Positions 36,488 through 46,570 of a stretch of 64,000 nt of DNA are shown here, in pieces; positions within the stretch are counted from its first letter, which is position 1, and each line of letters begins with the position of its first letter. This DNA comes from Deinococcus apachensis DSM 19763 (GTDB taxonomy: Bacteria; Deinococcota; Deinococci; Deinococcales; Deinococcaceae). Below the pieces are notes generated by a model that was given only the letters and a program-made list of their open reading frames with translations, was not told the DNA's origin and did not search any database. The translations under genes and the position numbers were made by a program. The stretch lies in NCBI RefSeq assembly GCF_000381345.1, contig NZ_KB906400.1:186001-250000 (forward strand). Reading direction: 5' to 3'.

Positions 36488-37870
<1,383 letters not shown>

Positions 37871-38110
37871 GACTTGGCTCGAATTCGTAGGCGCAGGCGA
37901 GCGGGTACAGCTCACCCCTGCCACCGGCGGCCGGGACTGGCTGCACCAAGTGCTGCCCTGAACGGCGCTGACGCTTGAACCAGAACCCAGGGGAGCAGAC
38001 CCTTCCGGGCACGGCGCTCCCCGGCCTTTCCCGGTGTGGGGCGGTTTCTCTGCCCCAGACGGTCGAGCGTCGGGAATACCTCCTGCTTCCCAACTCCTCG
38101 CCGGGCAGGC
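37871..38110. other. Intergenic stretch without a clear gene
   Basis: No gene is supported here. A short frame at 37881-37961 (EFVGAGERVQLTPATGG and onward) reads like protein but has no start or family, so it may be a gene scrap. The stretch leads into the promoter of the LacI operon. Confidence 0.4.
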
Positions 38111-38161
38111 TTGACTCAGCCTCTGCTTGTAAGTAAGATCACCTTATCGTAAACGATTACA
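38111..38161 (+). promoter_or_regulatory. Promoter and LacI operator 1 of the carbohydrate locus
   Basis: TTGACT (38111-38116), a 17-bp spacer and TAAGAT (38134-38139) form a near-consensus promoter. CGTAAACGATTACA (38148-38161) lies at the expected transcription start and is a LacI-type pseudopalindrome with the central CG. It matches 13 of 14 bases of the site at 39240-39253, so the regulator probably represses its own gene here. Confidence 0.72.
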
Positions 38162-38210
38162 TTGCTTCCCCAGCGGGGCGAAGTGCGGGTGTCGGCTCCG
38201 GGGAGGGGCG

Positions 38211-39218
38211 ATGGCGATCACGTTACAGGAACTCGCGCAGGAACTTCAGCTCAGCACGGCCACCGTGTCGCGGGCCATCAACCGCCCCGAGACGGTGGCG
38301 GACAGCACCCGGCGCCGGGTGCTGGATGCGGTCGCCCTGCATGGCTATCAACCCGATGCCATCGCGCGCTCCCTGCGCGAAGGCCGCTCCCGGAGCATCG
38401 GCCTGGTGGTGTCCGACATCCGCAACCCCTTCTACGCGGCCATCGCCGCGACCGTCGAGGACGTGGCCCGGGGGCACGGTTATAGCGTCCTGGTCTGCAA
38501 CGCCAACGAGGACGCGGCCAAGGCGGACGAGGCCCTGCACCTGCTGGCGGCGCATCAGGTCAGCGGTCTGATCCACGTCCCCATCGGGGAGGACAGGGGA
38601 GCTTTGCAGCGACTGCGTGCCCGCGGTGTGCCGGTCGTTGACCTTGACCGCGCTTCCGGGATTGATGGGGCTTATGCCGTTCTGGTCGACAACAACCTGG
38701 GGGCGAGGCTCGCCGCCGAACACCTCCTGGCCCTGGGACACCGCCGCCTCGCCACCATCGCCGGGCCGCTGCACCTCACAACAGGTCGGGACCGGCTGGA
38801 GGGATTCCGGCTGGCCTTGGAGGCCGCGGGGCAGACCCTGCCCTGGGAGTACCTGGAGGTCGGCGACTTCCGGGAGGCCTCCGGGGCCCGGGCGATGCGC
38901 CGACTCCTCGCGCTGCCCGCCCCCCCCACCGCCCTGTTCGTGGCGAACAACGAGATGATGGCGGGGGCCCTCGCCGTGATCCACGAACTCGGCCTGCAGG
39001 TGCCCCGGCAACTCTCCCTCGTGGGCTTTGACGACGCCCGCTGGGCCCAGTACATCCACCCCCCCCTCACGGTGGTCGCCCAGCCGGTCGAGGCGATGGC
39101 CGCCCTGGCCGCCGAAATGCTCTTCAAGCAGCTGGCGGGCGGTTCTGCGAGCACGCCGCAAGTTCTGGAGCCCAAGCTGATCGTCCGCTCCTCCACGGCC
39201 CCGCCGTTTTCGGTCTGA
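38211..39218 (+). CDS. LacI-family transcriptional repressor
   Basis: The 335-residue regulator has an N-terminal LacI HTH (ITLQELAQELQLSTATVSRA at residues 3-22) with hinge near DAVALHGYQPD, then a periplasmic-binding-protein-like sensor domain (IGLVVSDIRNPFYAAIAATV, FVANNEMMAGALAVIHELGL). It should bind the two TGTAAACGATTACA-type sites at 38148 and 39240 and release them on binding a sugar. It heads the locus with transporter, glycosidases, isomerase and kinase. Confidence 0.92.
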   Translation: MAITLQELAQELQLSTATVSRAINRPETVADSTRRRVLDAVALHGYQPDAIARSLREGRSRSIGLVVSDIRNPFYAAIAATVEDVARGHGYSVLVCNANEDAAKADEALHLLAAHQVSGLIHVPIGEDRGALQRLRARGVPVVDLDRASGIDGAYAVLVDNNLGARLAAEHLLALGHRRLATIAGPLHLTTGRDRLEGFRLALEAAGQTLPWEYLEVGDFREASGARAMRRLLALPAPPTALFVANNEMMAGALAVIHELGLQVPRQLSLVGFDDARWAQYIHPPLTVVAQPVEAMAALAAEMLFKQLAGGSASTPQVLEPKLIVRSSTAPPFSV

Positions 39219-39239
39219 GGCTTTCCAACGCACTGGCGA

Positions 39240-39253
39240 TGTAAACGATTACA
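39240..39253 (+). promoter_or_regulatory. LacI operator 2, before the sugar-binding protein gene
   Basis: TGTAAACGATTACA is a 14-bp pseudopalindrome with central CG that differs from a perfect palindrome at one symmetric pair. It lies 67 bp before the sugar-binding protein gene and 22 bp after the regulator gene. With the first site it allows repression of both units and perhaps looping. Confidence 0.72.
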
Positions 39254-39320
39254 GAAAGGAGGTGCCCGCAGTCAGGAACGTTCCGTCGTCCCTTCCCTCC
39301 CGCCGACCCAGGAGACCACC

Positions 39321-40559
39321 ATGCGAAAGTGCGCGCTGCTCCTCACCGCCCTGTTCCTCGCCGCCCCCGCCCAGGCCGCCACGTTGCAATTCTGGAAGTT
39401 CGGCCAGCCCGAGGAGACGGCCAACAAGACGCTGCAGAAGTGGGTGAACGACTGGAACAAGCAGAACCCGGACACGCAGGTGCAGTTCAAGCTCTTTCCC
39501 TTCAACGACTACACGGGCCCGGTCCTCACCACCGCCTTCGCCTCGGGCAGTGGCCCGGACGTGTTCTGGGCGTCCCCCGGGACCTTCCTCCAGTACGTGT
39601 CGAGCGGCATCGCCGCGGACCTCAGCAGCATCTTCACGCCGGAACTGCGGAAGGACCTGCTGCCCGCCGCGCTTCAGGCCGTCAGCGTGAACGGCAAGCC
39701 CTACGCGATGCCCTTCGAGCAGGAACCCGTCGCGCTCTTTTACAACAGGGACCTGCTGGCCAAGGCGAAGGTCGCCGTCCCGAAGAGCTGGGCCGATCTC
39801 CTGAAAGCAAGCGAGACGCTGAAAAAGCAGGGCATCACCCCCATCGTGATCGAGCCCGCCCCCGGCCCCTACCAGAACTTCACGTGGTACCCCTTCCTGT
39901 GGCAGACCGGGGCGAACGTGGCGGACCCCAACCTCACCAAGGCCACCTTCAATGCGAAGGGCACCGGGCAGGCGCTGGACCTGTGGCGCACCCTGGTGCA
40001 GAAGGGCTACGCCCCCCGCACCGCCTCGGATTGCACCTGCAACATCGTGGCGACCGCCTTCGGCAGCGGCAAGGCTGCCTTCGCGGTGGACGGCATGTGG
40101 TCCATCCAACAGCTTCAGACCGGGTCCAAGAATGTGCGCTTCGGGATCACCCACCTGCCCACGCCCACGGGCAAGAATCCCGTCACCGTGTACGGCGGCT
40201 GGACGCAGGTCGTGAACGCCAAGAGCCCGAACCTGGACGCCGCCAAGCGCTTCACCGCTTGGATGTGGGCGCAGGGCACCGAGCGGCCGCTGGAGTGGGT
40301 CTCCAAGGCCAACAGCAAGTTCAGCCCGCGCCGCTCGGTCACCGCCGCCGGGAAGACGTACTACGACCAGCCCTACCTGCGCGACTTCCGCGACCTGATC
40401 CTCCCCACGGCAAGGGCCGAGCCGCGCTACCCCGCCGAGATGGTGAAGATCGTCGGGGACGCCATCCAGTCCAGCATGTTCCGCAACACGGGCGGGGCGC
40501 AGGCCGCCGACCAGGCCCAGCGCCAGCTTGAGCCCTACCTCAAGACCCTGGCTCGCTGA
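39321..40559 (+). CDS. CUT1 sugar ABC transporter, substrate-binding protein
   Basis: The 412-residue extracytoplasmic protein has a signal peptide (KCALLLTALFLAAPAQA) and family 1 solute-binding features: LTTAFASGSGPDVFWASPG, GKPYAMPFEQEPVALFYNRD and AVDGMWSIQQLQ. CUT1 binding proteins carry di- and oligosaccharides. The position before two permeases and four sugar enzymes suggests that it binds the oligosaccharides released by the secreted DUF4185 enzyme. Confidence 0.92.
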   Translation: MRKCALLLTALFLAAPAQAATLQFWKFGQPEETANKTLQKWVNDWNKQNPDTQVQFKLFPFNDYTGPVLTTAFASGSGPDVFWASPGTFLQYVSSGIAADLSSIFTPELRKDLLPAALQAVSVNGKPYAMPFEQEPVALFYNRDLLAKAKVAVPKSWADLLKASETLKKQGITPIVIEPAPGPYQNFTWYPFLWQTGANVADPNLTKATFNAKGTGQALDLWRTLVQKGYAPRTASDCTCNIVATAFGSGKAAFAVDGMWSIQQLQTGSKNVRFGITHLPTPTGKNPVTVYGGWTQVVNAKSPNLDAAKRFTAWMWAQGTERPLEWVSKANSKFSPRRSVTAAGKTYYDQPYLRDFRDLILPTARAEPRYPAEMVKIVGDAIQSSMFRNTGGAQAADQAQRQLEPYLKTLAR

Positions 40560-40574
40560 GAACGGAGGTTTTCC

Positions 40575-41477
40575 ATGACGCGCCTCGCGACCCTTCCCCG
40601 TTCCCGGCTCCCTCGTCGCGAGGCGCGTGAGCGGCTCACCGCCTTCGGCTTCCTGCTGCCGGACGTGCTGGGCCTGCTCGTCTTCGTCGTCGGGCCGATC
40701 CTCGCCGCGCTGCTGATCAGCTTCACGAACTGGAACGCCCTGGGGGCGCCGAGCTGGGTGGGCCTGGCGAACTACCAGCGGCTGTTCGCCGACCCCCAGT
40801 TCTGGTCCTCGCTGCGCGTCACCGCCGTGTACACGGTCGTGTACGTGCCCCTGGTGTACGCCGTGTCGCTGGGGCTGGCCGTCCTCGCCAACCAGCGCGT
40901 GCCCCTGATCGGCCTCTTCCGCACGATCTTCTTCGTGCCCGTCGTGCTGAGCCTGGTCGTGACGGGGCTGATGTGGCGCTTCATCTTCGACGAGCAGGTG
41001 GGGCTGCTGAACTACGCGCTCAGCCTGGTCGGAATGGAGCCGCGCGCCTGGCTGGGGGACGTGAACCTCGCGCTGCCCGCGATCATCGTCGTGAGCGTCT
41101 GGATCAACATGGGCTACTACATGACGATCTTCCTCGCGGGGCTTCAGGACATCCCCCGCGAGTACTACGAGGCGGCCCGCATCGACGGGGCGAGCGGCTG
41201 GCAGACCTTCTGGCGCATCACCCTGCCGCTGCTGAGGCCCACCTCCCTGTTCGTCGTGGTGGTGTGCCTGATCGGCGCCTTCCAGGTCTTCGACCAGGTG
41301 TGGGTGATGACCAAGGGTGGCCCGGCGGACGCCACCCAGGTCACGGTGATCTACATCTACAAGCAGGCCTTTCAGTACCTCAACCTGGGCTACGCGAGCG
41401 CCATCGCCTTCGCGCTCTTCCTGATCATCCTGGCGTTCAGCCTCGCGCAGTTCTGGTTCCTGAGGAGGCGGGAGTGA
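40575..41477 (+). CDS. CUT1 sugar ABC transporter permease (MalF-like)
   Basis: The 300-residue permease has six hydrophobic helices and the EAA loop EYYEAARIDGASGWQTFWRI that docks to the ATPase. The KGGPADATQVTVIYIY segment is typical of MalF/UgpA-type subunits. It follows the binding protein gene by 15 bp and overlaps the second permease by 4 bp. Confidence 0.93.
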   Translation: MTRLATLPRSRLPRREARERLTAFGFLLPDVLGLLVFVVGPILAALLISFTNWNALGAPSWVGLANYQRLFADPQFWSSLRVTAVYTVVYVPLVYAVSLGLAVLANQRVPLIGLFRTIFFVPVVLSLVVTGLMWRFIFDEQVGLLNYALSLVGMEPRAWLGDVNLALPAIIVVSVWINMGYYMTIFLAGLQDIPREYYEAARIDGASGWQTFWRITLPLLRPTSLFVVVVCLIGAFQVFDQVWVMTKGGPADATQVTVIYIYKQAFQYLNLGYASAIAFALFLIILAFSLAQFWFLRRRE

Positions 41478-42355
41478 GCGCGGTGCGAACGGTGCGAGTC
41501 CCCCATGCCGTATCCGGGCGCCGTCCCGGGCGTCACCTCGGGCGTCTGCTCGGCAACCTCCTCGTCTACGCCCTGTGCCTGCTCGTCGCGCTCCTGACCC
41601 TCATCCCGCTCGCGTGGATGATCTTCGGGTCGCTCAAGGGGCCCGAGGAGGTGGTGCAGTACCCGCCCACCTTCCTGCCCCACGTCTTCGTCTGGCACAA
41701 CTACGTCGAGGTGTTCACCCGGGTGCCCTTCGCCCGGTACATCTTCAACACCTTCTTCGTGGCGACGACCGTGACGCTGGTGGCACTCCTCTTCCACGCG
41801 ATGAGCGCCTACGCCCTTGCCCGGCTGCGCTTCCGGGGGCGCGAGGTGCTCTTTCTCGGCATCGTCGCCACGTTGATGATCCCCTTCTCGATCACCCTGA
41901 TCCCCACCTTCCTGCTCGTACGGTCGCTGGGCTGGCTGGACTCGTACTGGGCGCTGATCGTCCCCGCCATTCCCAACGCCTTTGGCATCTTCCTGCTGCG
42001 CCAGTTCTACCTCTCGCTGCCCGACGAGCTGGAGGAGGCCGCGCGGCTCGACGGGGCCACGCCCGCCCAGATCTTCTGGTACGTGGCGCTCCCGATGAGC
42101 CGCCCCATCCTCGCCACGCTCGCCACCTTCTTCTTCCTGGCGAACTGGAACGCCTACCTGTGGCCGCTGATCGTCACGCAAAAACCCGAGATGCGGGTCA
42201 CGCAGGTCGCGCTCGCCGCCTTTTCGGGCGAACATTCCACCGAGTGGCAGCTCATCATGGCGGGCGCGACGGTCGCCGCCATCCCAGGCCTGCTGCTGTA
42301 CCTGTTCCTGCAGCGCTACCTCATCGAGGGCATCAAGCTCTCGGGGCTGAAGTGA
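41474..42355 (+). CDS. CUT1 sugar ABC transporter permease (MalG-like)
   Basis: The 293-residue permease starts at GTG 41474 in a GTGA overlap with the first permease. It has six helices and the EAA loop ELEEAARLDGATPAQIFWYV, and is preceded by a short Arg-rich N-terminus. No ATPase gene exists anywhere in the locus, so the pair must use a shared MsmX/UgpC-like ATPase encoded elsewhere. Confidence 0.93.
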   Translation: MSAVRTVRVPHAVSGRRPGRHLGRLLGNLLVYALCLLVALLTLIPLAWMIFGSLKGPEEVVQYPPTFLPHVFVWHNYVEVFTRVPFARYIFNTFFVATTVTLVALLFHAMSAYALARLRFRGREVLFLGIVATLMIPFSITLIPTFLLVRSLGWLDSYWALIVPAIPNAFGIFLLRQFYLSLPDELEEAARLDGATPAQIFWYVALPMSRPILATLATFFFLANWNAYLWPLIVTQKPEMRVTQVALAAFSGEHSTEWQLIMAGATVAAIPGLLLYLFLQRYLIEGIKLSGLK

Positions 42356-43491
42356 GGGGGGCCAGCGGGCGGCGCTCCCCGGGCCACCTTCTCCTGGCCG
42401 CGGCCCTCACCCTGGCCGCGGGGGCACTGGCCGGTGGCGCGGGCACCCCTCCGGGAGCGCAGGTCGCCACCATCAAGCGTCTGACGGTGAGCCGGGTCGC
42501 CCAGCTCACCGGCCCGGGGGCCAGCTCCAGCACGCGGGCGGCAGACATCTGCGGCACTGACCTCGGCACCATGACGGAGGTGAACGGCCGGGTGCTCTTC
42601 GCCTTCGGCGACTCCTTCGGCTTTCAGGGGGAGGCGTGCCCCCGGTTCGGGCCGAACTGGCGCTCGAACCTGCTCGGCGTGTCGAGCGACCTCGACCCCT
42701 CGGACGGCGTGACCTGGGAGCGCTGGCTGATGGGCGCGGGGGGCCACGCCACCGCCGTACGCGAGGGCGCGCACCAGCCCGCCTTCACGGGCGAGCAGAC
42801 CCGGATTCCCACCGCGATGGTCACGGTCAGGCAGCGGGTGTACCTGCACCTCATGTCGGTCCACGGGTTCGCCCCGCAGGGGGGCGTGTGGCAGTGCAAC
42901 TCCTCCGGGTTCGTGTTTTCCGACGACGAGGGCCGCACCTGGAAGGACGCCGGGAGGAATCTGGGCGGGGCGGACAGCCCCTTCAACATGCTCGCCCTGA
43001 CGGCGCAGCGCGGCGGCGGCAACGAGCGGGGCGGGTACGTCTACGCCCTCGGCACCCCCTGCGGCCGCTTCGGTGACGTGCGGCTCGCCCGGGTGCGGCC
43101 CGACGCGGTCGCGCAGCCCGAACGGTGGGAATACTTCACGGGGCTGGACGGGAGCGGTCAGCCGCAGTTCGTGAACGACCCTTCCCGGGCTGCCGCCGTG
43201 ATTCGCGGCCCGGTCGGGGAGGCGTCAGTGCTGTGGAACCCGTACCTGGGGCGCTGGATGTACACCTATCTCAACGAGGGGACGGCGGCGCTGGAACTGC
43301 GCGAGGCCCGGGTGCCCTGGGGCCCGTGGAGCGCGCCCCACACCCTCGCCACCGCCGCGGACTACCCGCAGCTCTACGGGGCCTTTATGACCCCCGCCTA
43401 CCTCAAGGACGGCGGCCGGACCCTCTACTTCGTCATGTCGCAGTTCGGCCCGTACAACACCTTCGTCATGAAAGCGAGCATCGAGCGATAA
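42352..43491 (+). CDS. Secreted DUF4185 protein, putative GH183 endo-D-arabinanase
   Basis: The 379-residue protein starts at GTG 42352 in a GTGA overlap with the permease gene. A signal peptide (HLLLAAALTLAAGALAGGA) marks it as exported. The body matches DUF4185: conserved CGTDLGTM and FAFGDSFGF hold the two acidic residues near the centre of a five-bladed propeller, followed by PTAMVTV, FSDDEGRTW and TPAYLKDGG. DUF4185 includes GH183 enzymes that cut D-arabinan of mycobacterial arabinogalactan and lipoarabinomannan. Activity in this protein is inferred. The neighbours (importer, GH172 protein, isomerase and kinase) strengthen the call. Confidence 0.78.
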   Translation: MRGASGRRSPGHLLLAAALTLAAGALAGGAGTPPGAQVATIKRLTVSRVAQLTGPGASSSTRAADICGTDLGTMTEVNGRVLFAFGDSFGFQGEACPRFGPNWRSNLLGVSSDLDPSDGVTWERWLMGAGGHATAVREGAHQPAFTGEQTRIPTAMVTVRQRVYLHLMSVHGFAPQGGVWQCNSSGFVFSDDEGRTWKDAGRNLGGADSPFNMLALTAQRGGGNERGGYVYALGTPCGRFGDVRLARVRPDAVAQPERWEYFTGLDGSGQPQFVNDPSRAAAVIRGPVGEASVLWNPYLGRWMYTYLNEGTAALELREARVPWGPWSAPHTLATAADYPQLYGAFMTPAYLKDGGRTLYFVMSQFGPYNTFVMKASIER

Positions 43492-44676
43492 ATGCAAAAC
43501 GCCGGACTCTCCCCCCTGCGCGGCCTCGCCAAATTACGCGACGTTCGCACCCGCCGCTTTTCGAGCTACGACCGCACCGGCGGCAACGACGACCGGTTGC
43601 ACATCCAGCCCGGCGAGACCGTCTTGATCGCCGAAACACCCGGCGCGGGGATCGTCACTCACCTGTGGATGACCATCGCCTGCGACTCCCCGCATTACCT
43701 GCGCAAGATCGTCCTGCGCGCCTACTGGGACGGCGAGGAGACGCCCAGCGTCGAGTGCCCGGTCGGCGACTTCTTCGGGATGGGCCACGCGCAGAGCCGC
43801 AACTACGCCAGCCTGCCCCTCCAGATGAGCCCGCAGGACGGCAAGGCCTTCAACTGCTACTTCCCGATGCCCTTCTCGGACGGGATGCGCTTCACCGTCA
43901 CCAACGAGTGCGAGCATGTCGTGCACTTCTACTACTACGTGGACCTCGAACTGCACGAGGCGCTGGAGGAAGGTCTGGGCCGCTTCCACGCCCATTGGCG
44001 CCGCGCGATCCCCGAGGGTATCCCCGAGGAGGGCCTGACGAACGAGGAGTACCAGTTCGGCGGGGTCAACACCGACGGGGCGAACAACTACACGCTGGTG
44101 GAGGCGCGCGGTCACGGGCACTACGTCGGGTCCATCCTCTCGGTGTACTCGTTGCGGCGCTCACGGGACTGGGACTGGTACGGCGAGGGCGACGACCTGA
44201 TCTTCGTGGACGGCGAGCCGGGGATCAGCGTGCCCGACGTGGGGCGGGGCAAAACGCTTGCCCATGAGCAGGACTACCCGGTGATCGAGCCCCGGCCCGA
44301 GTCGGGCGAGGGCGCCAACGACGCCTGGCCGCCCACCCTGCACGGCACCGGCACCGAGGACTACTTCAACACCGCGTGGTGCCCCAACCAGGAGTACGCC
44401 GCGCCGTACCACGGCATCATCGCGGGCGGCGGGCCGAACTGGACCGATCCCGTGACCCTGTACCGCTTTCACATCGAGGACCCCATCGTGTTCCGGCGTG
44501 ACCTGCGGGTGACCATCGAGCACGGGCACGCCAACCGCCGCGGCGACGAGATGACGAGCGTCGCCTTCTGGTACCAGAGCGAGCCGCACGCCCCCTTTCC
44601 CGCGCTTCCCGCCGCCGGGGACCGCCTGCCCGCCTACCGCACCATCTTCGAGCAGCGCGACGGAGGCTCCCGATGA
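43492..44676 (+). CDS. DUF2961 protein, putative GH172 D-arabinofuranosidase
   Basis: The 394-residue protein begins directly after the DUF4185 stop and has no signal peptide, so it is cytoplasmic. It matches DUF2961, now GH172: FSSYDRTGGNDD, AGIVTHLWMT, LRAYWDGEETPSVECPVGDF, and the late motif LHGTGTEDYFNTAW. The Glu and Asp residues in ECPVGDFFG and GTEDYF occupy the active site of family members, which include exo-alpha-D-arabinofuranosidase, D-fucofuranosidase and difructose dianhydride enzymes. It likely trims imported oligosaccharides to monosaccharide. Its stop overlaps the isomerase start. Confidence 0.82.
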   Translation: MQNAGLSPLRGLAKLRDVRTRRFSSYDRTGGNDDRLHIQPGETVLIAETPGAGIVTHLWMTIACDSPHYLRKIVLRAYWDGEETPSVECPVGDFFGMGHAQSRNYASLPLQMSPQDGKAFNCYFPMPFSDGMRFTVTNECEHVVHFYYYVDLELHEALEEGLGRFHAHWRRAIPEGIPEEGLTNEEYQFGGVNTDGANNYTLVEARGHGHYVGSILSVYSLRRSRDWDWYGEGDDLIFVDGEPGISVPDVGRGKTLAHEQDYPVIEPRPESGEGANDAWPPTLHGTGTEDYFNTAWCPNQEYAAPYHGIIAGGGPNWTDPVTLYRFHIEDPIVFRRDLRVTIEHGHANRRGDEMTSVAFWYQSEPHAPFPALPAAGDRLPAYRTIFEQRDGGSR

Positions 44677-46313
44677 CGTATCCCCTTCCCGAGTTCTCCC
44701 CTCCCCCGGCACCCGAGCCGCGCACCGTCTACCTCGTGGCGAGCGGCGACCTGCGCGAGAGCGCCAACCGGATGTGCTGGCCCGCCCAGCGCGACATGGA
44801 GGCCCGGCTGGAGACGGCCTTCCGGGACCACGGCTGGCGTGTCAAGCGCGCCCACCCGTGCGACGAGCGGCTGGGGCACGGCTTCATCCGGAGCCAGCGC
44901 ATGGGGATGGACGTGTTCCGGACCATTCCGCCGGGGGCACCTCTCGTCGTGGCCGAGGCGGTGTGGCAGTACAGCCACCACGTTCTCGCCGGGTTGCGGG
45001 ACCACCGGGGGCCCGTTCTCACCGTGGCGAACTGGAGCGGGCAGTGGCCGGGTCTGGTCGGGCTCCTCAACCTGGGCGGCGGGCTGACCAAGATGGGCGT
45101 CCCGTATTCCAGCCTGTGGAGCGAGGACTTCACCGACGACTTCTTCCGGCGGGGGCTGGGGGAGTGGCTGGAGACGGGGCGGGTCACCCAGGATCTCTCA
45201 CACGTGCGGGACCTGGACCCAGAACACCTCCCCCTTCCCGAGCGCGAACTCGGCGAGGCGTTGGCGGGGCAACTGCGGCGCGACAAGGCGATCCTCGGCG
45301 TGTTCGACGAGGGCTGCATGGGGATGTACAACGCGATCATCGACGACGAACTCCTCAACCCCTGCGGGGTGTACAAGGAGCGCCTCTCGCAGTCCGCCCT
45401 CGTCGCGGAGATGCGCCGCGTCACGGACGGGGAGGCGCGGGAGGCGTACGAGTGGCTGAAAGAGCGGGGGATGCACTTCGACCTCGGCGAGGACGAGGCG
45501 ACCGAGCTCACCGAGCGGCAGGTCCTCGAACAGCTCAAGATGTACGTCGCCGCCACCCGCATCGCGGACGACTTCGGCTGCGACGCGGTGGGCATCCAGT
45601 ACCAGCAGGGGCTCAAGGACATGGCGCCCGCCTCCGACCTCGCCGAGGGGCTGCTGAACAACGCCGAGCGTCCGCCCGTTCGTTCGCGGGATGGGGAACG
45701 CGAGCTGTACGCGGGGCGCCCCCTCCCCCATTTCAACGAGGTGGACGAGGGGGCGGCGCTCGACGCCCTCGTGACCCACCGGGTGTGGAGCGCGATGGGT
45801 CTGGACCCGGCCACCACTCTGCACGACGTGCGCTGGGGCGAGGACTACGGCGGACAGTTCGTCTGGGTGTTCGAGATTTCCGGCGCGGCGCCACCCTCAC
45901 ACTTCGAGGGGGGGTACGCGGGAGCCTCCAGCGAACGGCAGCCCCCCATGTTCTTCCCGGCGGGCGGCGGCACCCTCAAGGGGGTGAGCAAACCCGGCGA
46001 ACTGGTGTGGTCGCGCGTCTTCGTGATGGACGGGGAATTGCACGCCGACCTCGGGCGGGCTCAGGCCGTGCAGCTGCCGCGGGAGGAGACCGAGCGCCGC
46101 TGGCAGCTCACCAACCCGCAGTGGCCGATGATGCACGCGGTGTTAAGCGGCGTGACCCGCGACCAGATGATGGCGCGGCACAAGGCGAACCACGTGCAGG
46201 TGGCCTACGCTCCGTCCGCCCAGGTGGCCGACCGTGCCCTCGCCGCCAAGGCGGCGATGCTGGCGGCGATGGGCGTGCGGGTCCACCTGTGCGGGAAGGC
46301 CGGGATGGTCTGA
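44673..46313 (+). CDS. L-fucose/D-arabinose isomerase family protein
   Basis: The 546-residue product matches the FucI/AraA aldose-ketose isomerase superfamily. Visible are VVAEAVWQYSHH, LTVANWSGQWPGLVGLLN, the metal-site region FDEGCMGMYNAIIDD with Glu and Asp, and MARHKANHVQVAYAPS near the C-terminus with the likely metal His. FucI enzymes isomerise L-fucose and, equally, D-arabinose to D-ribulose. Length is close to FucI (about 590). It overlaps the GH172 gene by 4 bp. In this setting D-arabinose is the best substrate, but L-fucose cannot be excluded. Confidence 0.82.
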   Translation: MTYPLPEFSPPPAPEPRTVYLVASGDLRESANRMCWPAQRDMEARLETAFRDHGWRVKRAHPCDERLGHGFIRSQRMGMDVFRTIPPGAPLVVAEAVWQYSHHVLAGLRDHRGPVLTVANWSGQWPGLVGLLNLGGGLTKMGVPYSSLWSEDFTDDFFRRGLGEWLETGRVTQDLSHVRDLDPEHLPLPERELGEALAGQLRRDKAILGVFDEGCMGMYNAIIDDELLNPCGVYKERLSQSALVAEMRRVTDGEAREAYEWLKERGMHFDLGEDEATELTERQVLEQLKMYVAATRIADDFGCDAVGIQYQQGLKDMAPASDLAEGLLNNAERPPVRSRDGERELYAGRPLPHFNEVDEGAALDALVTHRVWSAMGLDPATTLHDVRWGEDYGGQFVWVFEISGAAPPSHFEGGYAGASSERQPPMFFPAGGGTLKGVSKPGELVWSRVFVMDGELHADLGRAQAVQLPREETERRWQLTNPQWPMMHAVLSGVTRDQMMARHKANHVQVAYAPSAQVADRALAAKAAMLAAMGVRVHLCGKAGMV

Positions 46314-46349
46314 GGAGGGATCTGTCCCGGCGACCAGGAAGAGCGCTCC

Positions 46350-46511
46350 ATGTCTGCCGAAACCTGCTTCGGCGGCCTGCCAACCTCCTCGCTGCTCACG
46401 GTGGACCTCGACTCCGGGACGAACACCTCCGTTACCGTCTTCGCGGGCTACCACGCTCCCGGCGCGGACTTGTGGATTCAGGTGGGCGACGTGAGCCTCA
46501 CCCCACCCTGA
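46350..46511 (+). CDS. Small protein, possible remnant of a carbohydrate-binding module
   Basis: ATG 46350 opens a 53-residue frame that ends in TVDLDSGTNTSVTVFAGYHA and LWIQVGDVSLTP. This resembles the last two strands of a beta-sandwich carbohydrate-binding module, with a DVSLTP end typical of such domains. It lies between isomerase and kinase genes in the same direction. It may be the leftover 3' end of a longer glycosidase gene lost from the locus, rather than a working gene. Confidence 0.45.
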   Translation: MSAETCFGGLPTSSLLTVDLDSGTNTSVTVFAGYHAPGADLWIQVGDVSLTPP

Positions 46512-46570
46512 GGGACACAGTGGCGGCAGGCGAGAAGGGAGAACAACATCCGCATCCCAGAGGTCCATTC

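Noticed and set aside
37881..37961. Short protein-like frame after the MATE gene (EFVGAGERVQLTPATGG and onward)
   Set aside because: It has no start codon or family match; it is too short to call a gene or a remnant with confidence.
44774..46570. Frame extending the kinase gene upstream through the isomerase region
   Set aside because: The part before GTG 46571 is in a different frame from the isomerase and is Arg/Gly-rich noise; the kinase motif begins right at 46571.
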